A stretch of 64,000 nucleotides of DNA, taken from NCBI GenBank assembly GCA_958295895.1, contig CATQHI010000003.1, positions 62,001 through 126,000 of the forward strand, read 5' to 3'. Position 1 is the stretch's first letter. Each line of letters begins with the position of its first letter. Under the pieces are notes generated by a model. The model worked only from the letters and a program-made list of their open reading frames with translations, made no database searches and was not told the origin of the DNA. Source of the stretch: Saprospiraceae bacterium. GTDB lineage: Bacteria > Bacteroidota > Bacteroidia > Chitinophagales > Saprospiraceae. Shown piece by piece: positions 1 to 8,341 of the stretch. A program made the position numbers and the translations under genes.

Positions 1-200
1 TGCATGGGGATATAGGTAGCGATCAGGGTGACCATATCCTCCATACCGGGCGTCCGGAAGGCGTATACGTCGACGTTATCCGCTAGCGGATCGTCGGCAA
101 TGAGGGGCGCTTCCCGGTGGGAGGAGGCCAGTAGCCCCGTACCCATCATTACTCCGAGCAGGAGCAACAGCGCGCATTTAGTGGGTTGAATTAATTGCAT
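1..200 (-). CDS. DUF4331 family protein, partial (C-terminus beyond window edge)
   Basis: Reading the minus strand from an ATG at 200-198 gives a hydrophobic N-terminal signal sequence ending near GLLA. It is followed by SSHREAPLIADDPLADN and then VDVYAF, the N-terminal signature of DUF4331. The complete protein just upstream at 278-2017 carries the same block almost residue for residue, so the two are tandem paralogues. Only about 66 codons are visible. DUF4331 proteins are exported and have no established biochemical role. The 77-bp gap to the upstream copy holds a strong hairpin at 217-240. Confidence 0.85.
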   Translation of the reverse strand, partial: MQLIQPTKCALLLLLGVMMGTGLLASSHREAPLIADDPLADNVDVYAFRTPGMEDMVTLIATYIPM

Positions 201-216
201 AAGTTAGTTGTAGTGA

Positions 217-240
217 GCCCCGGCCGAGACCGGCCGGGGC
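217..240 (-). terminator. GC-rich hairpin between tandem DUF4331 genes
   Basis: A perfect 10-bp stem (GCCCCGGCCG / CGGCCGGGGC) with a 4-nt loop lies 37 bp past the stop of the upstream DUF4331 gene and 17 bp before the start of the downstream one. No T-run follows it on the minus strand, so it may be a processing or stabilising hairpin, or an attenuator that reduces expression of the second copy, rather than a simple terminator. Confidence 0.4.
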
Positions 241-277
241 AGTCTTTTGATTTAAGTTTATAGCCTAGTGGAGAGGC

Positions 278-2017
278 TTAGCGTAGGTTGGTATGATTCA
301 CCTCAGTACCACGCCAGGGCAGGGCCACGTAGGGGAAGGTGCTACGGAATTCGCGGTCGTTCGCCTCTACCTCGGTCGAGTAGTTCAGCACGCCGAGCAG
401 TTGCTCGGTCACGGGGCTATCATCCATATCCGGATCGTAGTCGTCATACCACAGACCGATTGCAGCCAGCACTACACCCGAGACGGCTTGGAGCTCAATG
501 CGGGTCACGTCATCCTCCAAACGGCGTCCGTTGGGGAATCCGTCCATGTTGGGGATCATCTGGAGGCTGTCGCCGCTGCCGGTAAATCCGGGATCGGTGA
601 GTCCGGCTACGGCTGCCGCAATCAGGCCCTCTGAGCTAAATGCGTCGGAGTTACGTGGAGTAGGGGGCACAGCCATATTGAGGCGCAGCATATCACCACC
701 GTTGGGCAGGAAGTTGTTGATGAAGGGCTTACCCGCAGCAAGTGGATTACCTGCCTTGCCGGTAGCCAACTGATAGGGGGGCAGGTTGGGTACGCCGGTA
801 TGGAAGATGGGCCAGAGGTCCACCGAGCGCGGCTGCTTAGGGCCGGGCAGTAGAAGCCCACCGAAGGCACTATCGGAAAGGGCAGTGCCGGAGCGCGCTG
901 ATTGTGGCAGGCCAAAGAGACCATCAGCATTGTTAGTGAAGTCGTAAAGACCCAGGCTGGCTGTCTGAATCATCAGGGGAGCGAAGGCAGGAACCTGCTT
1001 ACCAAATTCAGCCGTATCGATATACAGCGCCAGTTCGGGGTTGTAGAAGTACTTATCCAGTACCGTATCGGCTAGCTCCTGGTAGGGCGTGATGGCGTTC
1101 CAGTAGTCCTTCATGCCGATAGGGATGACCACCTCGTTGGTCAGCGGCATGCCCAGGCGAGACACCTGCACGTAATCACCGCTGTCCATAATGGAATCGG
1201 CGCTTTCAATGGTGCGAATAGCGGGACGGCTAGCCGAGGCCCATACGCCGATGACGTAGTCACCGTCGAGAATGTTAGCCGGCGTACTGGCAGCACCTGC
1301 CTTCAGTAGGGTAGCCTTGGGTACCTTGATGGCTAGGGTGTGCACGTTGAACTGGGCAAGTCCGTCGCGGCTAGGCTCATCGCCCTGGCGCGGAGAATCG
1401 CCGAGGTCGAAGACGCCACCCAGGTCGACGAAGAAGGGATCGTCGGCAGGACCGGCAAACACCATCTCGCCCGTGGAGGCCTCCATGATGCTATTCTCCC
1501 AGAGGCTCTCGTACATCGTGTCGAGTCCCACCTCACTTTCAATCGAACGGGGGCCGATGTTGTAAGCAGGTACCATACCGTTGGTCACGATCGTATCGAA
1601 GGTCATCATGCGGTCCATACTCCGTTCCAGGGTGTAGGTGGCCTTGATGTTCTCGGCACCCAAACGGATATTAAAGAAAGTACTAGGGTCCTCGTTGGTA
1701 CGGGTAAAGGTGAAGCGGTAGGTGATTTCGTCACCCACCATCTTGGCGTCGTTGTCGACGTGAATCTCGTAGCGGATGTCCTCTCCGAAGGTGTAATAGT
1801 TAGGACCACCCTGCGGCAACTGCATTGGAATGTAGTTGGCGATGAGGGTAACGGTAGAGGTATCGTCGGGTGAGACGAAGGCGTAAACGTCGGTATTGTC
1901 AGCGAGGGGATCGTCAGCAATTAGCGGCGCTTCCCGGTGGGAAGAGGCCTGGGCAGTTTGCCCTAAGCAGACGATCAACGCAAAACAACCCAAACAGCGG
2001 AAGTAGAGCTTGATCAT
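278..2017 (-). CDS. DUF4331 domain-containing exported protein
   Basis: A 579-residue protein with an N-terminal signal peptide (about residues 1-25, hydrophobic core CFALIVCLG, cleavage near AQA). The DUF4331 signature SSHREAPLIADDPLADNTD follows directly and the domain fills the rest of the chain. Function is unknown. The family occurs in Bacteroidota, often in exported or cell-surface settings. There is no transmembrane segment after the signal peptide and no type IX sorting domain at the C-terminus, so periplasmic release is the simplest reading. A second, edge-truncated copy follows at 1-200. The 198 bp between this gene and cutC hold only short weak hairpins. Confidence 0.9.
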   Translation of the reverse strand: MIKLYFRCLGCFALIVCLGQTAQASSHREAPLIADDPLADNTDVYAFVSPDDTSTVTLIANYIPMQLPQGGPNYYTFGEDIRYEIHVDNDAKMVGDEITYRFTFTRTNEDPSTFFNIRLGAENIKATYTLERSMDRMMTFDTIVTNGMVPAYNIGPRSIESEVGLDTMYESLWENSIMEASTGEMVFAGPADDPFFVDLGGVFDLGDSPRQGDEPSRDGLAQFNVHTLAIKVPKATLLKAGAASTPANILDGDYVIGVWASASRPAIRTIESADSIMDSGDYVQVSRLGMPLTNEVVIPIGMKDYWNAITPYQELADTVLDKYFYNPELALYIDTAEFGKQVPAFAPLMIQTASLGLYDFTNNADGLFGLPQSARSGTALSDSAFGGLLLPGPKQPRSVDLWPIFHTGVPNLPPYQLATGKAGNPLAAGKPFINNFLPNGGDMLRLNMAVPPTPRNSDAFSSEGLIAAAVAGLTDPGFTGSGDSLQMIPNMDGFPNGRRLEDDVTRIELQAVSGVVLAAIGLWYDDYDPDMDDSPVTEQLLGVLNYSTEVEANDREFRSTFPYVALPWRGTEVNHTNLR

Positions 2018-2215
2018 AAAAAGCTGTGTGTGGAAGATGGTTGATTAATTAGTTCGAACGGGCCGAAGCCCGCTCTAATGTACCTACGTGTAGCGAAGGC
2101 ACTTCAGATTTGTTCACCCGCAAGATAATTCACGGGAGTGTATTGTGGGGCCTGAGGATCAGGGCATTATAAATGATCCCCCGATAGATAATTGTAGTCA
2201 CTCTAAATCGTCCCT

Positions 2216-2959
2216 TCAGCCCACTTTTGCGGTCCGTAAAAAGTTTTTCACCCGCTCGGGGGTAGTAATTTGTCTTTGGTACTCCGGCAGACCAGGCACT
2301 CTCATGTACACCTCCGCATTCCGGTGCACCATGCGACTGTCGAGTGGCGAGAAGGCCGTAGCGTGAAACTCCCGTGCCCCGGTGTAGGTAAGCACCTCTG
2401 CTACATTCTCTGGAGTGATCCCGCAGCCCGGTAGTATGCCAATCCCGTCTCCGGCTGCTACCACCAGCCGACGGATCAGTTCCAATCCCTCCGGTACGGT
2501 TGCCGCCTGTCCTGAGGTGAGCACCCGGTGAACGCCAAGGTCCCGCAGCCGGTCCAGCGTCGCAAAGGGATCACGACATACGTCAAAGGCGCGGTGAAAG
2601 GTGATCGACAGCGGACCGGCTGCCTTTACCAGGCGTTGCACCTGCGGCCCCGCTACCTGACCCTGCGGGTCGAGTATGCCGAAGACCACGCCGGCTACAC
2701 CCAGGCTGCGACAGTAGCGAACGTCGGCCTCCATTACGTCAAGCTCGCGTGCCGTGTAGTCAAAATCGCCGCTGCGGGGCCGGATCATCACCATCACGTC
2801 AATGCCCACCCGCGCAGCGGCGGCAATGGTGGCGTGACTCGGCGTGATGCCCCCTTCTACCAGGGCCGCGCAGAGTTCGACCCGCTGCGCGCCGCCCGCC
2901 TTTGCGGCGTAAATGTCATCGATGCCCTCCAGGCAGACCTCAAAGGTGACCTCACTCAT
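2216..2959 (-). CDS. cutC: CutC family protein (copper homeostasis)
   Basis: A 247-residue cytoplasmic TIM-barrel protein of the CutC family. It opens with FEVCLEGIDD and GGAQRVELCAALVEGG, then MVMIRPRSGDFDY and HRAFDVCRDP, all family hallmarks. CutC was first linked to copper tolerance in E. coli, but its enzymatic activity is unresolved. The start codon overlaps the stop of the upstream asparaginase gene by 8 bp, making it the third gene of an aguA - asparaginase - cutC operon. A 16-bp piece of the dispersed GC-rich repeat (2638-2653) lies in frame inside the gene, encoding AGPQVQ. Confidence 0.93.
   Translation of the reverse strand: MSEVTFEVCLEGIDDIYAAKAGGAQRVELCAALVEGGITPSHATIAAAARVGIDVMVMIRPRSGDFDYTARELDVMEADVRYCRSLGVAGVVFGILDPQGQVAGPQVQRLVKAAGPLSITFHRAFDVCRDPFATLDRLRDLGVHRVLTSGQAATVPEGLELIRRLVVAAGDGIGILPGCGITPENVAEVLTYTGAREFHATAFSPLDSRMVHRNAEVYMRVPGLPEYQRQITTPERVKNFLRTAKVG
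2638..2653 (-). repeat. Dispersed GC-rich repeat, copy 1 (16 of 19 bp)
   Basis: On the minus strand this reads GCGGGGCCGCAGGTGC, the last 16 bases of the 19-bp repeat seen exactly at 13727, 17491, 26312 and 40883. It is in frame inside cutC. Confidence 0.6.
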
Positions 2960-3941
2960 GCTGTCCTAATTTACTCGGTGGTACGATCATTTCGTTGGCC
3001 TGGCTCGGCGAATACACGGCGTAGTCAAAGCCATCCTGTATGCAGTAGCCCCCACTGCGCCCGTAGCGGTCGAGGGCGATAAAGCCTACCTGGATCTCGC
3101 GGTAATCGGGGTTTTTGGCGATCACCCGCTCTACCGCCAGCCGACACGCTTCTGCGGGAAGGTGTCCCTGCCGCATCAGCTCCACCACCAGGAAGGAGCC
3201 GCAGGCCCGGATCACCGCCTCCCCCCAGCCGGTCGCCGTAGCCGCGCCCACCTCACCGTCTACGTAGAGGCCCGCCCCGATGAGGGGGGAGTCACCCACC
3301 CGGCCGTGGTACTTATAGGCCGCCCCGCTAGTGGTGCAGGCCGCCGCCAGGCCACCCTGCCGGTCAAGGGTAAGCAGACCGATGGTGTCGTGATTTTCGA
3401 CGTTGATGGGGGGGCGGTAGCCGGGGTTGTCGCGTAGCCAGACTTGGTACTCCCGGCGCGTCTCCGGCAAGAGAAGCTCGGTAGGGGTGAAGCCCTCGGC
3501 CAGAGCAAAATCACGGGCGCCGTCCCCCACCAGCATCACGTGGGGTGTCACTTCCATCACCCGGCGGGCCACCGAGATCGGATGCACGAAGCCCTCCAGG
3601 GCAGCCACGCTCCCGCAACGGCCGCTACCGTCCATAAGGGCGGCGTCGAGGGTGACCACGCCGTCACGGTCCGGCCGGCCCCCCAGGCCTACGGTACGTA
3701 CCGCCGGATCGGCCTCCGTGACGCGTACGCCGGCCTCGGCCGCATCGAGCGCACGGCCCCCGGAGGTCAGCACCTCCCAGGCCGCCGCATTGGCCGCCTG
3801 CCCGTGCTGCCAGGTACTCACGACTACCGGGCGTACCGCTTCCGGCTCCGGATTGGAGGCGGTAGCACAACCCGCAGCTAAACCGGCCACACCAAATAGG
3901 GGAGCCTGGCGAAGAAAATCACGACGGTTGGGGTAGGGCAT
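2952..3941 (-). CDS. N(4)-(beta-N-acetylglucosaminyl)-L-asparaginase / isoaspartyl peptidase family
   Basis: A 329-residue N-terminal-nucleophile hydrolase of the glycosylasparaginase family. The chain should autocleave before Thr186 in the HDTIGLL motif, which becomes the catalytic N-terminus. GRVGDSPLIGAGLY further on is the usual substrate-pocket segment. The N-terminus has an RRDFLRQ twin-arginine-like motif, a hydrophobic stretch and a Cys after GLAAG, so it is probably exported through Tat and possibly lipidated. Such enzymes cleave the GlcNAc-Asn bond of glycopeptides or related beta-aspartyl bonds. It lies 11 bp after the agmatine deiminase gene and overlaps cutC by 8 bp. Confidence 0.9.
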   Translation of the reverse strand: MPYPNRRDFLRQAPLFGVAGLAAGCATASNPEPEAVRPVVVSTWQHGQAANAAAWEVLTSGGRALDAAEAGVRVTEADPAVRTVGLGGRPDRDGVVTLDAALMDGSGRCGSVAALEGFVHPISVARRVMEVTPHVMLVGDGARDFALAEGFTPTELLLPETRREYQVWLRDNPGYRPPINVENHDTIGLLTLDRQGGLAAACTTSGAAYKYHGRVGDSPLIGAGLYVDGEVGAATATGWGEAVIRACGSFLVVELMRQGHLPAEACRLAVERVIAKNPDYREIQVGFIALDRYGRSGGYCIQDGFDYAVYSPSQANEMIVPPSKLGQHE

Positions 3942-3952
3942 GGGCAGGGAGT

Positions 3953-4933
3953 TTACCAGTGGGGAATTTGCATGGTCAGACAGTGCAACCCCCCGTGCTG
4001 CTCGATGAAGGGCCGGGAGGGTACCGGTACTATTCGGTAGCCCTGGCCCCCGAGTGTCTGCAGGGCCAGCTCATCGGCCGGTACCCCGTAGGTGGGTAGG
4101 AATAGCGTTCCGTTACTGATCAGAAAGTTAGCGTAGGAAGCCGGAAGCCGGTGGCCGTCCACCTCGCTGTACAGGGTACCGGTCCAGGGTAGCTCCAGCA
4201 GGCGGTAGTCGCGGCCCTTCTCCCGCAGCTCCTCGCGCATCTTTACGAACTCCTCGTGCTGTGGATCATCCGGCGGCGGTGGGCCCACGTAGGCGATCGT
4301 ATCCGCCCTCAGGAAGCGGGCTACCGTATCGATGTGGGCGTCGGTATCGTCGCCGATGAGCTCCCCGTGGTCGAGCCAGATGACGCGCTCGGTACCAAGC
4401 GTCGACCGCAATAGGTTTTCGGCGGCGACTTTACCGGCGAAGTCGTTGCGGCCCGCGCTCAGTAGGCAGCGCGTGGTCGTTAGTACCGTGCCCCTTCCGT
4501 CGCTTTCTACGCTTCCTCCCTCGAGCACCTCGGGAATTCGCTGGTAGCCGACGGTGGGGTAAATCTGGTCATGAACGGCCCGGGGCAAGGCGTTGTCCTG
4601 GCGTGCATCGAACTTGCCCCCCCAGCCATTGAAGGTAAAGTCTAGCAGTAGCGGACCTCCATCGAAGACGGTGATGGGCCCGGAGTCGCGTACCCAGCTA
4701 TCGTCGGCCGGCACTTCCAGCACCTGGCCCCGGAAGCGCTCCTGGTACCGCGCAAAGAAGTGAGTATCGGGCACGATCATTCGCACCGGACAGACCTCCT
4801 GTACTAGATTAGCTGCCGTGAGGAGGGCTTCGGCGGCGTTGTCTAGGACCGGGCCCCAGTCTCCCCCCCGGCGCGGGAAGCAAAATAGGACGCACTGCTG
4901 GGGGTGCCACTCGGCCGGGAATACTCGCATCAT
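3953..4933 (-). CDS. aguA: Agmatine deiminase family protein (peptidyl-arginine deiminase type)
   Basis: A 326-residue guanidino-modifying enzyme. It shows [30 protein letters not shown] and the C-terminal [11 protein letters not shown], with Cys318 as the expected nucleophile. The His-x-Asp element DAHIDT is also present. Family members convert agmatine to N-carbamoylputrescine, or in related branches deiminate peptidyl arginine. Sequence alone does not separate these, but the compact size and absence of a signal peptide favour the cytosolic agmatine enzyme. It is the first gene of a three-gene minus-strand operon. It diverges from the FGE-like lipoprotein gene 36 bp away. Confidence 0.88.
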   Translation of the reverse strand: MMRVFPAEWHPQQCVLFCFPRRGGDWGPVLDNAAEALLTAANLVQEVCPVRMIVPDTHFFARYQERFRGQVLEVPADDSWVRDSGPITVFDGGPLLLDFTFNGWGGKFDARQDNALPRAVHDQIYPTVGYQRIPEVLEGGSVESDGRGTVLTTTRCLLSAGRNDFAGKVAAENLLRSTLGTERVIWLDHGELIGDDTDAHIDTVARFLRADTIAYVGPPPPDDPQHEEFVKMREELREKGRDYRLLELPWTGTLYSEVDGHRLPASYANFLISNGTLFLPTYGVPADELALQTLGGQGYRIVPVPSRPFIEQHGGLHCLTMQIPHW

Positions 4934-4969
4934 CGTAAATTACGCGGTCAATATCGCCCAATTCAGTCT

Positions 4970-5737
4970 ATGTACTACCGTATCCTTCTTTTTTTGGGCG
5001 CGCTCGCCGGTGCCACCCTGGGTTGTGGAGCCCCCGAGTCCGCCCCCGCCCCCGGCGGCATGGTCTGGATTCCAGAAACGACCGGTGGAGGCTTCTGGAT
5101 GGACGCCACGGAGGTGACAACCGCGGAGTTCAGCGCCTTTATCGACGCTACGGGCTACACGACCGAGGCCGATAGCTTCGGCTGGTCCGGGGTGTTTTCG
5201 ACCGTGGAGCAGGCCTGGTTGCCGGTTACGGGGGCTAACTGGCGGTATCCGCAGGGGCCCGCTGGTGCTGCGGCCGCTCCGGATCAGCCCGTTACCCAGG
5301 TCAGTCTGCGCGATGCCCAGGCGTACGCGCGCTGGGCCGGAAAGCGACTGCCCACCGAAGCCGAATGGATGCAGGCTGCTACCCAGAGCGGCCGCTACCA
5401 AAATTATCCCTGGGGTGAGGACATGCTGCCCGATGGTACCTACCGGGGCAACTGGTGGCAGGGGCCCTTCCCGTACACCGACGAGGTCCGTGACGGCTTT
5501 CCCGGCGTAGCCGCCGTGAAGCAATTTCCGCCGGCCGATAACGGGCTCTACGACATGGCGGGCAACGTATGGGAGTGGACGGCCACTGAGCGCGCCGCCA
5601 CCGGCGAAAACGTCATCAAAGGAGGCTCGTTTCTCTGTAGCACCAGTTATTGCACCGGCTTTAACCTACAGCAAAAGCAGTATACGGCCAAGGACAGTGG
5701 GCTCAATCACCTGGGCTTCCGCTGCATAGCGGGTTAA
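4970..5737 (+). CDS. Formylglycine-generating enzyme family lipoprotein (SUMF1-like)
   Basis: I place the start at the ATG at 4970 because the 255-residue product then begins with a clean lipoprotein signal ([20 protein letters not shown], lipid-attachment Cys near residue 19). An upstream extension would add a charged non-signal leader. The FGE/SUMF1 fold is clear: [35 protein letters not shown] and GLNHLGFRC. Both cysteines that bind copper and perform catalysis in true FGEs are present with the correct C-x4-C spacing (Cys223 and Cys228 in [11 protein letters not shown]). No sulfatase is encoded nearby. It could be an active FGE or a relative that hydroxylates or binds another target. Confidence 0.9.
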   Translation: MYYRILLFLGALAGATLGCGAPESAPAPGGMVWIPETTGGGFWMDATEVTTAEFSAFIDATGYTTEADSFGWSGVFSTVEQAWLPVTGANWRYPQGPAGAAAAPDQPVTQVSLRDAQAYARWAGKRLPTEAEWMQAATQSGRYQNYPWGEDMLPDGTYRGNWWQGPFPYTDEVRDGFPGVAAVKQFPPADNGLYDMAGNVWEWTATERAATGENVIKGGSFLCSTSYCTGFNLQQKQYTAKDSGLNHLGFRCIAG

Positions 5738-5740
5738 AAA

Positions 5741-5770
5741 GAAGTGGCCTTCCCTCGGGAAAGCCACTTC
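5741..5770 (-). terminator. Rho-independent terminator, probably bidirectional
   Basis: GAAGTGGC(C/T)TTCCC pairs with GGGAAAGCCACTTC with one mismatch around a short loop. On the minus strand the stem is followed by TTTTT, a good intrinsic terminator for pbpC (the 190 bp between the pbpC stop and the stem hold nothing else I can support). It directly follows the FGE-like gene, so it may stop both convergent transcripts. Confidence 0.75.
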
Positions 5771-5958
5771 GTACAAAGCTTAAAGTCGATCATGCCCCGC
5801 GAAGGTAAGTGAAGGAGCTACCGATCGGAGAGTTGATGCTTCGGGAGATTTGTGACGCCTACCGTTGGTGTGTATGGTGGGTAAAAGGGGGGACTTCAAG
5901 TTAAGTACTTGTTTTTTGGGCTGCTGTCTGTCTGTGGTATGCGGATGAATTGTGATGT

Positions 5959-8283
5959 TCAACCCCCTTCGCGTACCATAAAACGGCGCTTCGTGCTATT
6001 CCCCGAAGCATCAGTCACGGTCAATACATGCGATCCCGGCGCTAGGGAAAGGCTCAACTGATGGTACACCGTAGTGGAGCGAACGTACTGCCCGTCGAGG
6101 TGCCAGAACAGCTCGGCCCGCGGATCGCCAGTCGATACGGCGAAGTAGAACGGCTCGAACTTGCCCCGCCAGTTTTTCACCGCGCTGAGCACGCCGCTTC
6201 CCTCCGGATAGATAAACTGTAAACCACGTTCCTGTAGGGGCTGCCCGGCACAGTTGGGCTGCCAGCTCGGCGGGTCGCGGTAATCGGCGTGCCTGCGGCG
6301 ATAAAAGTGGGCCCGTAAGGGGGGAAGGGCAAATACGGTAGCCGCCACTCCGTCAACGCTACACTGCCTCGTGGTACGGTACTGCCCATCAGCGGTCAGT
6401 AGCACCCGCCGGTGGAAGGGACACGGTAGCGTTCGATCGTGGACGCGCGCCGTCAGCTGAGTAGTCGTCGGGCAGTCTACGCTCGCTAGGTAACCGGAGA
6501 CGCTGCAGCTTCGTACCGACCTGAGGGCATCATCGGGCGGGCTAAACCAGTAGGGAGCATCGGGGGCATAAGACTCAAGCAACCGAAAGAGGTCAAAGAG
6601 CACGGGAGCCGCCGCCTGCACTCCGATGAGCCCCGGTCGGCCCGCCCCGTCGGCATTGCCTACCCACACGCTGACCACGTAGGCCGGTGTGGCCCCCACC
6701 GCCCAGGCATCGCGAAAGCCGAAACTGGTGCCGGTCTTCCACGCTACCGGACGGTGACTTTCAAACCGGCGGTAATCGCCCGATTCATCCGGTCGCCTAA
6801 GGTCACGCAGCGCTTGGAGTACCGTGAACCCCGCCCCGGCACCCAGACCGGCAAAGTCCGTTGGTTGGTTGTCCTGTCGCCGGGCGTGGTAGGTCAGTTG
6901 TTGCTGGGCCAGGCCCAAAAACCAGTGGTGGATCTCTTCCAGGGTGATCTCTGCACCTCCGAGAATTAGTGAGAGACCGTAGTGACCGGCCGGCTGCCCC
7001 ATGTGCGCGAAGCCCGCCCGCTGCAGCCGGTCGTGAAAGCGCGCTACCCCGTAGTCGCGTAGCAGGTACACGAAGGGAATATTTAGCGAGCGTACCAGGG
7101 CTTCATCGGCCGCCACCGCCCCGTCGAATTCGGGGGTAAAGTTCGCCGGCCGAAAGTTTTGAAAACTTGTCGGTACGTCCGGCAGTAGCTGCTTCGGTAG
7201 CAGCTCGCCGGCGTCAAGGGTCAGGCTATAGAGGAAGGGTTTAAGCAAACTGCCGGGGCTACGTGGCGCGGTGATGAGGTCTACCGCCGGGGCATGCTCC
7301 GCCCCCAGCTCCGGCACATTGCCGTGGTAGGCGACTACTTCTCCACTGCCCACCTCCGTAATCAGCACCGCCATATTATGAATTTGGTTCTGGCGCAGCA
7401 GCCGGTGGTGGCGATCAATCACCCCGGCTACGGCACGTTGCAACTGACCGTCTAGGGTTGTAGGTACACGTCCCCGTACCCCCTCCGCAAGTCGTCGTTG
7501 TAGGTAGTGCGGGGCATCACGGGGTAGGTCGAGGGGAGCACCCGGCAGTGGTTCCAGTAGCGCCAGTTCGAGGGCCCGCGGTGTCAGCGTACCGGCGGTG
7601 GCTAGCTGATGAAGTAGGCGATCTCGTTTTGACCGTAGGGCGTCCCGATTCCGCCCCGGGTGGATCAGCGCCGGACTGTTCGGAAGTACCGCGAGGGTGG
7701 CCGCCTCCGCCGCGCTGAGGGTAGCCGGCGGGCGACCGAAATAGCGGTAGCTCGCGGCGGTCAGCCCCACCGTATTACCCCCGAAGGGCGCGTTGCTTAA
7801 CCATAGACTCAGGAGCTCGGCTTTGGAGTACCGCACTTCCAGCCGCAGGGCCATAGCCGCCTCGACGAACTTTTGCCACAGATTGCGATGGGTGTCGCCC
7901 CGTGCCATACGCGCTACCTGCATGGTCAGCGTGCTACCTCCACTCACCACCCGACCTGCCCTAAGGTTGTCGACTAGTGCCCGGACCACCGATCTGGCAT
8001 CGATGCCAACGTGGTGGTAGAAGCGACGATCCTCAAAGGCAACGACCGCAGCCTCCAGTATGGGTGGAATACTATCGGCGGCCGGCATCCGCCACTGTCC
8101 ATCGTCAGCAATGTGGGCACTCAGTAACTGTCCCTGCCGGTCTAGCAGCTCCGTAGCTAATGGTGCCACGAAAAGATCGTCCGGCAGGCAATTCCACCAC
8201 CAAGCCGTCAGTACCAGCAGCAGACCTACGCTTAGCCCCCGTGTGGATAAACAAAAACGGTAAAGTCGGGCTTTTTTATGCAC
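5959..8283 (-). CDS. pbpC: Penicillin-binding protein 1C (bifunctional transglycosylase/transpeptidase)
   Basis: A 774-residue class A PBP of the PBP1C type. An N-terminal membrane anchor (residues about 14-31) precedes the GT51 glycosyltransferase domain, with catalytic Glu84 in EDRRFYHH and then GGSTLTMQVAR. The transpeptidase domain has SxxK at Ser345-Lys348, SLN at 399-401 and KTGTS at 516-520. A BiPBP_C domain fills the last 90 residues or so. The start is GTG (8283-8281). It polymerises and cross-links peptidoglycan in the periplasm. The alpha-2-macroglobulin gene that often accompanies pbpC is not in this window. The gene diverges from the radical SAM gene with 58 bp between the two start codons. 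Confidence 0.95.
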   Translation of the reverse strand: MHKKARLYRFCLSTRGLSVGLLLVLTAWWWNCLPDDLFVAPLATELLDRQGQLLSAHIADDGQWRMPAADSIPPILEAAVVAFEDRRFYHHVGIDARSVVRALVDNLRAGRVVSGGSTLTMQVARMARGDTHRNLWQKFVEAAMALRLEVRYSKAELLSLWLSNAPFGGNTVGLTAASYRYFGRPPATLSAAEAATLAVLPNSPALIHPGRNRDALRSKRDRLLHQLATAGTLTPRALELALLEPLPGAPLDLPRDAPHYLQRRLAEGVRGRVPTTLDGQLQRAVAGVIDRHHRLLRQNQIHNMAVLITEVGSGEVVAYHGNVPELGAEHAPAVDLITAPRSPGSLLKPFLYSLTLDAGELLPKQLLPDVPTSFQNFRPANFTPEFDGAVAADEALVRSLNIPFVYLLRDYGVARFHDRLQRAGFAHMGQPAGHYGLSLILGGAEITLEEIHHWFLGLAQQQLTYHARRQDNQPTDFAGLGAGAGFTVLQALRDLRRPDESGDYRRFESHRPVAWKTGTSFGFRDAWAVGATPAYVVSVWVGNADGAGRPGLIGVQAAAPVLFDLFRLLESYAPDAPYWFSPPDDALRSVRSCSVSGYLASVDCPTTTQLTARVHDRTLPCPFHRRVLLTADGQYRTTRQCSVDGVAATVFALPPLRAHFYRRRHADYRDPPSWQPNCAGQPLQERGLQFIYPEGSGVLSAVKNWRGKFEPFYFAVSTGDPRAELFWHLDGQYVRSTTVYHQLSLSLAPGSHVLTVTDASGNSTKRRFMVREGG

Positions 8284-8341
8284 AAATTGTTGTACTTTGT
8301 GTAGATATAAGCGTTCTCTACGGGGAATAAGTCAGCAGTAT

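Noticed and set aside
2050-2075. GTTCGAAC resembling a tRNA T-loop, followed by a small CGGGC/GCCCG hairpin
   Set aside because: No acceptor stem, anticodon arm or D-arm can be built around it on either strand.
5780-5962. Minus-strand 60-codon frame after pbpC
   Set aside because: It overlaps the pbpC stop, has low-complexity Thr/Pro/His content, no conserved pattern, and lies between a stop codon and a terminator.
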